A DNA stretch of 64,000 nt from Fulvivirga lutea (GCF_017068455.1 NZ_CP070608.1:3143488-3207487), one strand, 5' to 3'; numbered from the stretch's first letter, positions 27,698 to 37,193 are shown. Translations and numbers: made by a program. The notes: generated by a model from the letters alone, not told the origin.

Positions 27698-30600
27698 TTA
27701 ATAGTCTTCAACCAATAAGTTAACACATGTTGCTCTGTACTTGATGTCATCACCCACATATGTTTTCCATTCTTCTTCTGTCATGTTTCTTTTTATATAC
27801 TCACAAAGCTGATCTGAAAATTTATCGGGGTTGGTAGGCCACAACCTCACATCTCCATCGGCACATGCAGAAATAATATATTCCGAATCTGAACTAAATT
27901 TAATATCCCATACATAGGCATCGTTATCCGTTATCCTAATTGGTAATTCACCCAATTCTTTCACCGGCCACATCTGAATAACTCCATCAAAGCTTCCGGA
28001 AGCCATCAATTTATTGTCTGGGCTGAATGCAATAGTACTAACCCTACCCTTATGGCCTACTAGTTCATACAATATTGCTTTCGAATTGGCATTCATTACA
28101 TGAATTACTCCTTTTTCATCACCAAATACGATTAATTTGTTATCCTGACTAAACTGAACACTGTGAATTGGTACCCCTGGATTATTAAAAATCACACTTT
28201 CCGATTTACTCTCAAGATCGTATAACGTCAAATTACCTTCGATTGTACCAGCAATTAACTGGCTACCGTTAGAATTAAGATCAATTGCTTTCAACTCAAA
28301 TTGAGTATTCATGACCAATTCTGATCTTAATGACTCTATATTATTACGCCTTATCGTTCTATCACTTCCAGTTGAATAAAACTCATTATTGCCATTGCTA
28401 AACTCTACGTCATTAACATAACCTTTATGTCCAGTAATTTTACTGGTTGAGTTAGTTTCTGTATTAAGTACTTGAATATAGGCTGAGTCTGAAGCAATAG
28501 CCAACCATTGATCATTATTACTAATTGATAATGCTCTATTTGGGAACTGATTGGAAAATAGGCTCATATTATTTGATTGATCTTCGGTTGTGCTCTTTAC
28601 TAGTTTTCCCTGTGTACCTGTGGTGAAATAGTTAGGACTATTATTAGCCACTGCTACCGATCTCACAGCATTTCTATGCAGTTTTGGTATTGTATTGTAA
28701 TCTCTGCCTATAAAATCAGCGGTAGCGGCATATAACCCATTATATATGTATGGATCATAATGTCTTCCTTGGTACTCGTCAAAAAAGATTTTAGCCTGCT
28801 GTGCAAGTGCACCCTTTAGGTCATTATCTTCAATAGACAAGGATTTAACTGCCATAGATTGAGCAATTGATTGATACAATAACCTTTGGGCGTCTCTATA
28901 GTTTTCTTCAGCTCTTTTGAACTGATTTCTCGCTTCATCCCTGGCTTCCTGAGCAACAACCTTCTGATCATTGGCAATATTCGTTTGTTCCTGGGCAATT
29001 TGAAAGTTCTGTTCTGCTCTCAATCGCTCATACTCTGCTTTGCTGAGTGCCTCCTCTGCCCTTTTACGTTGTTCGTTGGCATCCGCCAATGCTTCTTCAG
29101 CCTTTTTTGTTTGCTCTTGCGCCTCAATTGTGGCTTCGTTTGCAATATCTCTTTGTTTTTGCGCCTCTATTTTTTCTGCTTCTGCTAATTCAGCCTGACG
29201 TTTGGCTTCCGTACTTTGTGTTAATGCATAAACGAAAAAGAGGATACTTATAACTGCGGCAAATCCCAAGAAAATAGCTACCGCCTTGGTTCGCTTGACC
29301 AAACGCTTTTGTAGCATTTCCTGATTACGCTGCTCTGCCTCGTAGGTTATTCTACTAGTATCTAGAAAAACGATGGCTCTTTCAAAGGCTTCGTCATACC
29401 TTCTAGCCCAAGCCCGTGTAGGTTTCTGCTTTTTCTGCCAGTTTAGTGCTAATTGTAAATCAGGTGGCCGCCATAAGCCTGTTCTTCCTATCTGATACAT
29501 TGCAGCTGCCTCAGACAGTCTTCGATACATTTGAGCAGATTCAAACTCCTCATCCACCCAAACTTTTAGGCGGGTCCAAATTCGCATCAAACTCTCATGT
29601 GAAATCTCTATAAGTGAATCAGAGTTTAACCGAACATTTGGTGGCGGCATTAAAAATGATCTTCCAGGAGCTCTGAAGTGATCCACTACTTCTATAACCT
29701 CCTCTTCGGTGGCATCGGCTAAATCAGCAACAAAGCTTAATTTAACCGGCCTTCTCATACCAAAATTATTTGAAGATTTCTCAGTTAAAGACTTAAAGAG
29801 GATCTCTGCTATTTCCTTTTGTCTTGAACTTAATTCATCAAAAGTTTCATTCGCATGCTGAGATAACGCCTCTGTGATTCTACCAATCGCGTTGTAATGG
29901 CCAATATCCATCGGCTCACCTTCCTCCTTATTTTTAAGCCAGTAGTTCCACGTACGCATTAAAGCGTGCTGCAGAATAGGAAGTTGATCTTGATTATCTC
30001 CTAAATCATTTAGTAGCCTTTTTAATAATCTCTCAGAAATTTGTCCGCCACCAACAGCAATAGGCCCTTCAATTGCCATTCTCTTTTGGTCGCGAGACAT
30101 TTGAGGAACCAGGTAGTTGCTTTCATTAATCAATTGCGTTAGTCCCGGAAACTTGGCACATTCTCCCACATAATCCGAGCGCATTGTAATAGCAATGTAG
30201 ACAGGGAATTGACTATTTCGACAAGCATCAAGAATAAGGTTTACATATAACCTCGCTTCTTCGGCTGACTCCTGATCTGACGTACCATATCTGAATAATT
30301 CCTCAAACTGGTCAATAAAGATTAAGGTATTCTGTTTTTGCTTCTGATATTTTTTTGCTAATACTTCTACCAGTCCATTTGGATCAGTCCTAAGAATAGA
30401 AGAAATTACTCTTCTGTTTATTCTAGCCTCTTCTTTATTCATATAACCATAATCCAAGCTGCGTTGAATTGAGGAACCTAGATTATGTATAGGTGAAGTG
30501 CCCGGTCTGGTCATTATAATATTCCAGTCAGGACCAACTTCAGTCATGAATCCACCATAAACGACTGGAACAACACCACAATAAATTAAAGAGGATTTAC

Positions 30601-30817
30601 CGCTACCAGAGTAACCCATAACAGTTACAAACTTGTTGGTAGCAAGTTTTAATAAAACTTCGTCAACCTGGCTCTCACGGCCAAAAAACAGATGATTTTC
30701 TTCAACGCTAAAAGGCCTTAACCCAGGAAATGGGTTATTAAGAACAACATCATTCTGAACGTTTACATCACTAATAGTATGTTCTTCTTCATTCTGATGT
30801 AGTTCATAATTTAACAT
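27698..30817 (-). CDS. nSTAND-type NTPase with transmembrane segment, coiled coil and WD40 propeller
   Basis: A 1039-residue protein. Residues about 28-420 form an nSTAND1-like NTPase starting NPFPGLRPF, with the FFGRE box, Walker A GYSGSGKS (68-75) and Walker B LIFIDQFEEL (165-174). A hydrophobic segment at about 512-533 is preceded by KRLVKRTK. By the positive-inside rule this puts the NTPase in the cytoplasm and the rest in the periplasm. Residues about 535-660 are a long Ala/Glu/Lys/Gln-rich coiled coil. Residues about 700-1015 are roughly seven WD40-like blades (GHKGYVNDVEF, GHKGRVSTIAFSPDNKLMASGS). STAND proteins are usually signal-driven oligomerising switches. It is first in an operon with a barrel, a lipoprotein and the giant surface protein, spaced by only 6-9 bp at first. 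The periplasmic WD40 topology is inferred. Confidence 0.9.
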   Translation of the reverse strand: MLNYELHQNEEEHTISDVNVQNDVVLNNPFPGLRPFSVEENHLFFGRESQVDEVLLKLATNKFVTVMGYSGSGKSSLIYCGVVPVVYGGFMTEVGPDWNIIMTRPGTSPIHNLGSSIQRSLDYGYMNKEEARINRRVISSILRTDPNGLVEVLAKKYQKQKQNTLIFIDQFEELFRYGTSDQESAEEARLYVNLILDACRNSQFPVYIAITMRSDYVGECAKFPGLTQLINESNYLVPQMSRDQKRMAIEGPIAVGGGQISERLLKRLLNDLGDNQDQLPILQHALMRTWNYWLKNKEEGEPMDIGHYNAIGRITEALSQHANETFDELSSRQKEIAEILFKSLTEKSSNNFGMRRPVKLSFVADLADATEEEVIEVVDHFRAPGRSFLMPPPNVRLNSDSLIEISHESLMRIWTRLKVWVDEEFESAQMYRRLSEAAAMYQIGRTGLWRPPDLQLALNWQKKQKPTRAWARRYDEAFERAIVFLDTSRITYEAEQRNQEMLQKRLVKRTKAVAIFLGFAAVISILFFVYALTQSTEAKRQAELAEAEKIEAQKQRDIANEATIEAQEQTKKAEEALADANEQRKRAEEALSKAEYERLRAEQNFQIAQEQTNIANDQKVVAQEARDEARNQFKRAEENYRDAQRLLYQSIAQSMAVKSLSIEDNDLKGALAQQAKIFFDEYQGRHYDPYIYNGLYAATADFIGRDYNTIPKLHRNAVRSVAVANNSPNYFTTGTQGKLVKSTTEDQSNNMSLFSNQFPNRALSISNNDQWLAIASDSAYIQVLNTETNSTSKITGHKGYVNDVEFSNGNNEFYSTGSDRTIRRNNIESLRSELVMNTQFELKAIDLNSNGSQLIAGTIEGNLTLYDLESKSESVIFNNPGVPIHSVQFSQDNKLIVFGDEKGVIHVMNANSKAILYELVGHKGRVSTIAFSPDNKLMASGSFDGVIQMWPVKELGELPIRITDNDAYVWDIKFSSDSEYIISACADGDVRLWPTNPDKFSDQLCEYIKRNMTEEEWKTYVGDDIKYRATCVNLLVEDY

Positions 30818-30857
30818 ATGAAGAATTATTCAAGCTTAAAAAATAAATAATAGACAA

Positions 30858-30869
30858 CGAAAATTTTCG
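30858..30869. promoter_or_regulatory. 12-bp perfect palindrome upstream of the nSTAND operon
   Basis: CGAAAATTTTCG lies 41 bp upstream of the nSTAND start codon in the 124-bp gap before the next gene. It could be an operator, but it is short and AT-rich, and no clear promoter was seen beside it. Confidence 0.25.
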
Positions 30870-30941
30870 CTAAAGTACTTAAAATAAAGGTATTATGAAT
30901 AAAAAAACAACTGCTCAATAAAATATTATATTAGATTAATA

Positions 30942-33900
30942 CTATACATATTCAATCATCTTGTGAGCTAATTTTATATTGTCAGCAAGTAGATCATAAA
31001 ACCCATCTTTCTTTATTTTCAAAAGAACAGTGTCTTCTAACGCTAATATCAAGTTTGATTTTAGGTGATTTTCAGTATTGATCATCTCTCCAAGGAACTC
31101 ACCTACATTTACTTCTGCCTTCACATTGCTATTTTCGTATAAATTTATTTTACCGCGGTAGACTATAAAGAAATTATCGTTATAGTGATCATCAACCGCA
31201 ATAGTTTCCCCTTCGGCTATAGCTACTTCTTCGGTTATATCAATTAAATCAGCTAGTACTAAACCAAAAATATCTTTAAAAACGGGGATACCTTTTAAAA
31301 ACAATACCTTCTCAAATCTTAATGATTTGGAAAGTTCGTCATCATCATTAACTACCACCTGATCAAGTTCACGCTTAGCATTGAGGCCGAGCCTTTTTAC
31401 ATTTTCTTCGTAAGATTTCTTATCAATTTTATGTAAGGCCCAAGCAGCCATCTCCCTGATCAACTGATCAGGGTTAAAGAGATTGGCAACTAAATCGAAA
31501 TAGAACTCTCTGATCTCAAGGAGGCCAATTTGATATATAATGCAGGATTTTGTCCAGCGGTTAGTCTGCGAAAAGTCTCTATTTAACAAAAACTTCAATG
31601 TCATTTTATTATCCAACCTCTCACGAGGGTAGAATATTTCTAATCTTCTGGCTTTTTCTACATAAGACAGATCATCAAGTACTGGAATGATACGCTGCTT
31701 TAAATCATCAGAAAGGAATACGTCTAATAACTCAATACCATATGTAACTCCTTCACTGGTTAAACTTTCAATATTCTCCTTTACCAGCTGTATAGATTGT
31801 GCATCATAAAGCATGGACAGCAGCATATAGATATGATCAATATCATAATCAATCTCTTCGTCCAAAGCCTTCTTTATTTCTACACCGAAATGCTCTTCAC
31901 TCACTTCATTAATAGCAGCTAAGTTCCATGTAATATCTTCTATATCGGATTCTATAGCATACTTAATTCTAGGTATTTGAGATATACTTGCCCTGAAACC
32001 TGCATTTCCTAGTGCAAAGAGAACTTGCGATACCATTACCTTATCCGGGAAATCCATTTTGTTCCAAAGGATCTCTTTTGCCTTATTACCTCCAATTCTA
32101 CCTATAATCTGAACCACCTTGAGCATGACCTGAGTGGTTTGTCCTGATTTGTAGAAAGCACTATCTAATGCATTGAGAGCCTTTCCTCCTATTACAGTTA
32201 AGGCGTTAGCAGCCTGCACACTGTAAACGGGGTTATCTAAATTGTGGATGAGAGCATTCAATACCTCATTATTAAATTTCCTTTGGGCAGTTTTTATTGC
32301 TGTGTACCTAACCTTTGGATCAATATCATTTAAAAGTTCGATTAGTACAGAAATATTTTCCTCATCTTCAGAATTACCTAATAGCTCAGCAGCGTATTGT
32401 CTATCTTCGGCAATATCAGATTTGCTTAGTTTAGATACCCTTGATTTACTGATATCGCCAGATTGAAATAACGAAAGCAGATCATTCCCGCTCACCATTT
32501 GCTTACCATCACTATTAGACTTGTTTGATGAAATCACGTAACGCTCAGATACTGAAAGGCCTTTAAGTTCATTCATTTTAAACTGCGCAAAATCGCGTAC
32601 TTGCTGAACCTTATGTCCCATTAACTTATTTATCGATGCAGGAAGGACATTTGGTTCTACTTTCTCAAGCAATTTATAAGAGAAAATTGCTTTGCCAGCA
32701 GCCGTATCCGATAGCCTTTTCTCAAGTTTGTCCACCAACTTTTGACCTAATGTTAAGGCTATGCCTGAGGTTGCCCTTTGTTGCTTTTCCAGCTTTAGCT
32801 TAACGTTATTTCTGTACCCTGCGTAAAGCTTATTAGTAATTATAAAGTAGCCTATGATAAGAAACACTAGAGCGTACGAATAATGAATCAGTTCAATAAA
32901 TGAAAGATATGATAGACCCATTATTAAAACTCCTGCCACAAATCGTGAAGTTTCATTACCAAGCCCTTCTACTTTTGTTTGAATATCAAACCTAACTCTG
33001 TTATCTAAAGGCATGAAGAACAGCTTAAATGTAGGGTTTTCAAGTGAATCCCTCAATGAGAAGTTAAATAGTCTACTAAGTGCCACAAACAAGAAGAACC
33101 ATATGAATGCTCCTTCAGAACTGGTATCATAACCGAATATAAGTCCTGCGGCAATGGTTGCTACAGTAAAGAAAATAAGTATAAAAGGTAGAATGAGTAA
33201 TGAGATTTTCAAGCCATACTCACCGATTATACGGTCGTTCACAAAGGTTTGTAGTAACAATCCCAGAATTAGAATAGCACCATTGAAAATGGCGAGAAAG
33301 TTTCGCATTTCGTTTTCAGTTGGGTACTGAATCTTCACTACCTCTTGAAAGGAGTACTGAATAAATGTAAAGGCCACCATGCTGAAAAGCAGAAATATAG
33401 AAAGTAGTCTAACGTATTTATTTTTTAGAAGTGCCTTAATATTCGTTGAATCCTCTTCATCAGTAGACTGAGAAATTTCCGCTTGGGACAGATCAAATTT
33501 TGAGGTAAGAATTAACAGGAATACAAAAGAAAGTACAATACTAACACAGCTAATTATCAGGTAGTTAGATGTTTTTGGGATGAGCGATTGCAGTAATGGA
33601 AAACTAAAGGAAGTTATAATTGCTGCAGATAGCTGACCGATATCAATACCACCAATAATTCTTTTAGATTGTCTTAAGTCAAACAACCTGCCAAAAGTAC
33701 CCCAGAAGCCAAGCAAACTGACGGCTAGAATTGGTCCACTTAAGGCAAACATGAAGAATATTAGATAATCCTGTAAGGTTTCAGATGTGTACCTAAAACC
33801 CAAGTAAATGGCTGTGGTAAAAAATAATATTAGAAGTAAGTTGCCTAACGCCAGCCTGGCAAAGGAAATTTTATTCTGTAAATAGGAAAAAAGAGCGGTT

Positions 33901-34097
33901 GTTAATATTCCTAAAAGTCCTGAAAAAAGTATCGCTTCCTTCAAGTATTCGCCCAGCCTATTAAGAAAAAGTGTCTCGGCTGAAATTTGAAATGTGGCGA
34001 GGAAAATCCCCATAAAAAAACCCTGTCCAAGTAATAGTAGAACTTGGGTTTCTTCATTTTGGCGTACATTTAATGCTAAAAATAGCGCCTTTAACAT
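30942..34097 (-). CDS. MFS/nucleotide-transporter-like membrane domain fused to HEAT repeats and a cyclic-nucleotide-binding domain
   Basis: A 1051-residue protein. Residues about 1-435 contain about 12 hydrophobic helices in an MFS or ATP/ADP-translocase-like arrangement. Residues about 470-880 are helical repeats with HEAT character (AAELLGNSEDEENISVLIELLNDIDPKVRYTAIKTA; AANALTVIGGKALNALDSAF). Residues about 920-1045 resemble a cNMP-binding beta-roll (AEGETIAV, FFIVYRGKINLYE, VGEFLGEM, LALEDTVLLKI), though the phosphate-binding cassette Arg is not obvious. Fusions of this kind occur in Bacteroidota, but the transported substrate is unknown. It suggests a transporter or scaffold gated by a cytoplasmic ligand. 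The gene is 74 bp downstream of the OmpH-like gene on the same strand. Confidence 0.8.
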   Translation of the reverse strand: MLKALFLALNVRQNEETQVLLLLGQGFFMGIFLATFQISAETLFLNRLGEYLKEAILFSGLLGILTTALFSYLQNKISFARLALGNLLLILFFTTAIYLGFRYTSETLQDYLIFFMFALSGPILAVSLLGFWGTFGRLFDLRQSKRIIGGIDIGQLSAAIITSFSFPLLQSLIPKTSNYLIISCVSIVLSFVFLLILTSKFDLSQAEISQSTDEEDSTNIKALLKNKYVRLLSIFLLFSMVAFTFIQYSFQEVVKIQYPTENEMRNFLAIFNGAILILGLLLQTFVNDRIIGEYGLKISLLILPFILIFFTVATIAAGLIFGYDTSSEGAFIWFFLFVALSRLFNFSLRDSLENPTFKLFFMPLDNRVRFDIQTKVEGLGNETSRFVAGVLIMGLSYLSFIELIHYSYALVFLIIGYFIITNKLYAGYRNNVKLKLEKQQRATSGIALTLGQKLVDKLEKRLSDTAAGKAIFSYKLLEKVEPNVLPASINKLMGHKVQQVRDFAQFKMNELKGLSVSERYVISSNKSNSDGKQMVSGNDLLSLFQSGDISKSRVSKLSKSDIAEDRQYAAELLGNSEDEENISVLIELLNDIDPKVRYTAIKTAQRKFNNEVLNALIHNLDNPVYSVQAANALTVIGGKALNALDSAFYKSGQTTQVMLKVVQIIGRIGGNKAKEILWNKMDFPDKVMVSQVLFALGNAGFRASISQIPRIKYAIESDIEDITWNLAAINEVSEEHFGVEIKKALDEEIDYDIDHIYMLLSMLYDAQSIQLVKENIESLTSEGVTYGIELLDVFLSDDLKQRIIPVLDDLSYVEKARRLEIFYPRERLDNKMTLKFLLNRDFSQTNRWTKSCIIYQIGLLEIREFYFDLVANLFNPDQLIREMAAWALHKIDKKSYEENVKRLGLNAKRELDQVVVNDDDELSKSLRFEKVLFLKGIPVFKDIFGLVLADLIDITEEVAIAEGETIAVDDHYNDNFFIVYRGKINLYENSNVKAEVNVGEFLGEMINTENHLKSNLILALEDTVLLKIKKDGFYDLLADNIKLAHKMIEYV

Positions 34098-34171
34098 GTT
34101 TATAAGGGCTGTTTAAACTAAAATAATAGGTAAGTTAATTACAACCCTCATAAAATGCAATTATTTGAGGT

Positions 34172-34798
34172 TTACTCTGCTTTTGTTGAATCAGTTTTAG
34201 CCTTCGGTGCGCTTAACTCTTTGGCATATGCCGCATTCAAGCCCTCAATTACTTCTTTCGTAATGTCCATACCTTCATTGGCATAAAGCACATCGCTTCC
34301 CTGGTTAAATTTTACCACTAAATCAATACCGTTTTCGGCACTATAGTCCTTAAGAAATGAAGTTACTTTTTTATAAAGCTCCTGATTCATTTTAGCTTCT
34401 TCTCTCATTAATTGTTGAGATAGATTTTCTTGATAAACCCTCAAGTTTTGCTGCTTTTTCAATAAGTCCTCTTCTAAAGCTTTCGCCTGACCAATCGTTA
34501 AGCTATTCACTGTTCTTTGGAAATCATTCACTTCACGCTGCAAGCCCTCAGCTCTTGATTGATACTCTTTTTCTAGCTTAGCACCTTTTTCCTGTAACTC
34601 AGATTGAATTTTATCGAAGTAATCATAATTCACTAAAACAGAGTCTGAGTTGATATATACTACACTATAATCAATAGAATCATTTTTTTGAGAATTGCCT
34701 TTGGCCGCCTCGGCAGAAGGTTTAGAAAAATGTAGCACATATAGAACACCTACAGCTACTACTAGAACAATGTTTAATACTAGAGATAAATTCTTCAC
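34172..34798 (-). CDS. OmpH/Skp family periplasmic chaperone-like protein
   Basis: A 208-residue protein with an N-terminal hydrophobic segment (about 5-24) that serves as a signal or anchor. A small Skp-like head strand follows (VVYINSDSVLVNYDYF), then a long coiled coil (about 65-160) rich in Glu/Lys/Gln, and a closing strand (GIDLVVKFNQGSDVLYANEGMDIT) typical of OmpH proteins. Skp/OmpH chaperones bind unfolded outer-membrane proteins in the periplasm. The start codon is GTG at 34798; no ATG lies upstream of the hydrophobic segment. It precedes the MFS/HEAT gene and follows the rhomboid gene on the same strand. A membrane-anchored form is possible because no clear cleavage site follows the helix. 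Confidence 0.88.
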   Translation of the reverse strand: MKNLSLVLNIVLVVAVGVLYVLHFSKPSAEAAKGNSQKNDSIDYSVVYINSDSVLVNYDYFDKIQSELQEKGAKLEKEYQSRAEGLQREVNDFQRTVNSLTIGQAKALEEDLLKKQQNLRVYQENLSQQLMREEAKMNQELYKKVTSFLKDYSAENGIDLVVKFNQGSDVLYANEGMDITKEVIEGLNAAYAKELSAPKAKTDSTKAE

Positions 34799-34881
34799 AA
34801 TACTTTCAGTTTAAATAAGCCGCAAAGTAAATGAAGAATAGTTTGATTTTCCAAATACTAAGAATTTAAACAATACAACAA

Positions 34882-35586
34882 TTAATCAGTATCTTTTTCT
34901 TCCCTTGGTTGGTAGATATAATGATAAGTATTGGTATTCGTACTTCCCTTCTCAGTGTAAGTGTACTTGAAATCTAAGGATTGAATACTTTCGGTGTCTT
35001 CAATTACACTTGCAACAGAATGCTTGCGATAATAAACAGCACAAAATACACCAGCAATTGCTCCCATTAAGTGCGATTCCCATGAAATTCCAGCTTTAGT
35101 GGGTATAATACCAGCAGCGAAAGAACCACCATATAACACAAGTATAACAAATGAAACTGCTAACGTATTTCTGTTTCTATTAAAAAAGCCGCTAAAAATA
35201 AGAAAAGTAAGAAGCCCGTAAACAAGTCCGCTGGCACCAATATGGTACGCATCTCTGGCGGCCATCCAAACCCAAAAACCTGTCATTAGGTAAATTAAAA
35301 ATATAACATTGAGCGCAATTTTATTGTAGAAGTAAAAAATACCTACTCCTAAAATTAGTATCGGAAATGTGTTTGAAATAAGGTGGTATATATCGCCATG
35401 AATAAGTGGGGCCAGAAATATACCAATTGATCCTTGCGCAGTGCGGGGTAAAATGCCTAAAGATCCAAAATCTAAATTAAGACCAAGTTCAACAACTTTA
35501 ACTGACCAAATGAGAATGATAAAAGCAAGTGTATATTGTATGCTCCTATTGAATTTTAATTTATCCGCCTCTCTGCTCTCCTTCAT
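34882..35586 (-). CDS. Rhomboid family intramembrane serine protease (second paralogue)
   Basis: A 234-residue, six-helix protein with the rhomboid set HLISN (His68-Asn72), catalytic Ser119 in HIGASGLVYG, and His172 in ESHLMG. It closely resembles the 186-residue rhomboid at 104-664 (shared HLISNTFP and HIGASGLVYGL). It has an extra charged N-terminus and a cytoplasmic C-terminal tail of about 40 residues rich in Tyr/Thr/Glu. It lies 9 bp downstream of the conserved unknown gene at 35596 and is probably co-transcribed with it. The active-site residues are intact; the substrate is unknown. Confidence 0.9.
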   Translation of the reverse strand: MKESREADKLKFNRSIQYTLAFIILIWSVKVVELGLNLDFGSLGILPRTAQGSIGIFLAPLIHGDIYHLISNTFPILILGVGIFYFYNKIALNVIFLIYLMTGFWVWMAARDAYHIGASGLVYGLLTFLIFSGFFNRNRNTLAVSFVILVLYGGSFAAGIIPTKAGISWESHLMGAIAGVFCAVYYRKHSVASVIEDTESIQSLDFKYTYTEKGSTNTNTYHYIYQPREEKDTD

Positions 35587-35595
35587 GAATTTCTT

Positions 35596-36156
35596 CTAAG
35601 CCAGTTCTTCATCCTGTGTTTGAAACGAATAAAGTGTCTCATCTAGTTCCAAAGAATCTTCATTAAATCTTTTCACAAAATCGGAAATAGTCTTTTTATC
35701 AATTGTATCTCTGTTGAGGCCTATGTCTAAGCCAATTCCAAAATCTATGTTAGGATCTAATTCCACATGTTCCTTAACTTTTACTTCTTCCTCCTCTTCT
35801 ATCTCCATTATAGCCTCAGCTATAAAAAGACCTATCTCTTCTTCTAAATCATCTAATGCAACCAAATCTCCGTTTTCATCTTCACGGTATTTGATTTTTT
35901 TAAATTCCGGAAAATGCCTGGCGGCCTTGTGTTCAGCCACTTCATACACTTCACTTAAATGATGAAGTCTCAACGTATACATGACGGCATCATAAACAAC
36001 TTCTTTTCCCTCGTACATTCCAACAAAAAAGAAGTTGCAGTATTCGTCCGAGTTATCTTCTGAATCAGAAATAAGAAAGTTCTGGTTCAGTTTTTTCATT
36101 TTATCTCGATACTCACTTATCACCTTTGGATCGAACGCTTTATTGGAGGATAGCAT
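35596..36156 (-). CDS. Acidic cytoplasmic protein, function unknown
   Basis: A 186-residue soluble protein with no signal peptide or membrane segment. It has a strand-rich segment (CNFFFVGMYEGKEVVYDAVMYTLRLHH, about 42-68), a helix with AEHKAARHFPEF, and a strongly acidic middle containing EIEEEEEV. I do not recognise the family. It lies 9 bp upstream of the second rhomboid gene, so the two probably form an operon. The ATG at 36156 is the only plausible start. Confidence 0.7.
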   Translation of the reverse strand: MLSSNKAFDPKVISEYRDKMKKLNQNFLISDSEDNSDEYCNFFFVGMYEGKEVVYDAVMYTLRLHHLSEVYEVAEHKAARHFPEFKKIKYREDENGDLVALDDLEEEIGLFIAEAIMEIEEEEEVKVKEHVELDPNIDFGIGLDIGLNRDTIDKKTISDFVKRFNEDSLELDETLYSFQTQDEELA

Positions 36157-36245
36157 ACAACTGAATTTAATTTTTGAAACGGAGAAATAATTTAAAATAA
36201 AATGCCGTTTAAAACAAATTCTAGCCGTAGTTAAATGATTAAATT

Positions 36246-36584
36246 TTACTTTTTGGAGAAATCTGCGAAAATAGAATTAATTACGGCCAAAATCACGCTG
36301 AATAAAAGCGCCCACCAAAAATTATCCACATAGAAATCTGGAATAAAATAATCAGCAATCAATATCATCAATGCATTGATAACCAAAAGGAAAAGTCCCA
36401 ATGTAAAAACTGTAATAGGAATTGTTAAAACAATCAAGATAGGTCTCACAATTACATTTAATAGAGAAAGTATCGCGGCAACTAGTACCGCTGCAAAATA
36501 ACCATCGACTGATACTCCAGGTAATAAATAAGAGGTAAGAATAACTGCCAGACCGGAAATAAGAAGTTTTACTAAAAAATTCAT
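36246..36584 (-). CDS. Four-helix membrane protein of the phage-holin superfamily IV type
   Basis: A 112-residue protein, almost entirely four transmembrane helices, with the family features LLPGVSVDGYFAAVLVAAILSLLNVIVRP and ALLFSVILAVINSIF. Such chromosomal proteins (often named YvlD-like) are widespread. Despite the family name there is no phage context here. The role is unknown, perhaps envelope stress or membrane integrity. It lies 12 bp downstream of the gamma-carbonic-anhydrase-like gene. Confidence 0.85.
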   Translation of the reverse strand: MNFLVKLLISGLAVILTSYLLPGVSVDGYFAAVLVAAILSLLNVIVRPILIVLTIPITVFTLGLFLLVINALMILIADYFIPDFYVDNFWWALLFSVILAVINSIFADFSKK

Positions 36585-36596
36585 AGTGTTTAAAGT

Positions 36597-37106
36597 TTAG
36601 TTATACCATTTAGAATACATAGGATAGTTTTTGGCTGTTCTTTCAATGACTTCATGCATTTTATCGCTCGTTTCTTTCACCTTAATGGCCGGTACACCAG
36701 CCATGATGGAATTTGGTTCAACTACAGTACCAGGAAGGATTATTGCCCCGGCTGCTATTACAGAGCCTTTACCTATTATAGCGTCATCCATAATTATTGC
36801 ACCCATACCCACTAAAACGTTATCTTCAATAGTACAGCCATGCACAATTGCACCATGAGCTATTGAAACTTTGCTACCAATTACCGTTTTTGCTTTTTGG
36901 TAGGTACAATGAATTATAGCACCATCCTGAATATTGGTATCATTTCCAATAGTTATCGAATGCACATCTCCGCGCACTACGGCATTAAACCAAACCGTAC
37001 ATCTATCACCCATTCTCACTTCGCCTACTACCGTGCAGTTATCAGCCAAAAAGCAATCATTTCCAAAATGAGGTTCAAAACCCCTTACAGATTTAATCAA
37101 GGCCAT
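36597..37106 (-). CDS. Gamma-carbonic anhydrase family protein (left-handed beta helix)
   Basis: A 169-residue protein built of hexapeptide repeats (ADNCTVVGEVRMGDRCTVWF, VIGSKVSIAHGAIVHGCTIEDNVLVGMGAII). It has three His at the positions of the metal ligands in gamma-class enzymes: His66 (IIHCT), His84 and His89 (AHGAIVHG). The family includes YrdA and PaaY proteins. Many bind zinc, but activity as a carbonic anhydrase varies and cannot be judged here. Trimer formation is expected from the family. It is divergent from the YceI gene, with an 87-bp gap. Confidence 0.9.
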   Translation of the reverse strand: MALIKSVRGFEPHFGNDCFLADNCTVVGEVRMGDRCTVWFNAVVRGDVHSITIGNDTNIQDGAIIHCTYQKAKTVIGSKVSIAHGAIVHGCTIEDNVLVGMGAIIMDDAIIGKGSVIAAGAIILPGTVVEPNSIMAGVPAIKVKETSDKMHEVIERTAKNYPMYSKWYN

Positions 37107-37131
37107 ATATGAAATTTAACTTTTTACTAGT

Positions 37132-37139
37132 TAGTTTTG
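37132..37139 (+). promoter_or_regulatory. Possible -7 element for the YceI gene
   Basis: TAGTTTTG matches the Bacteroidota TAnnTTTG -7 consensus. No convincing -33 TTG lies at the right distance, and the start codon is about 55 bp downstream. Confidence 0.35.
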
Positions 37140-37193
37140 TTAGAGGTTAAATTTATGATGTATACTAAGAAAACCAACAAATCTTAACTATTT

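Noticed and set aside
36246-36584. Phage holin as a sign of a prophage
   Set aside because: The protein belongs to a widespread chromosomal membrane family, and no other phage gene lies nearby.
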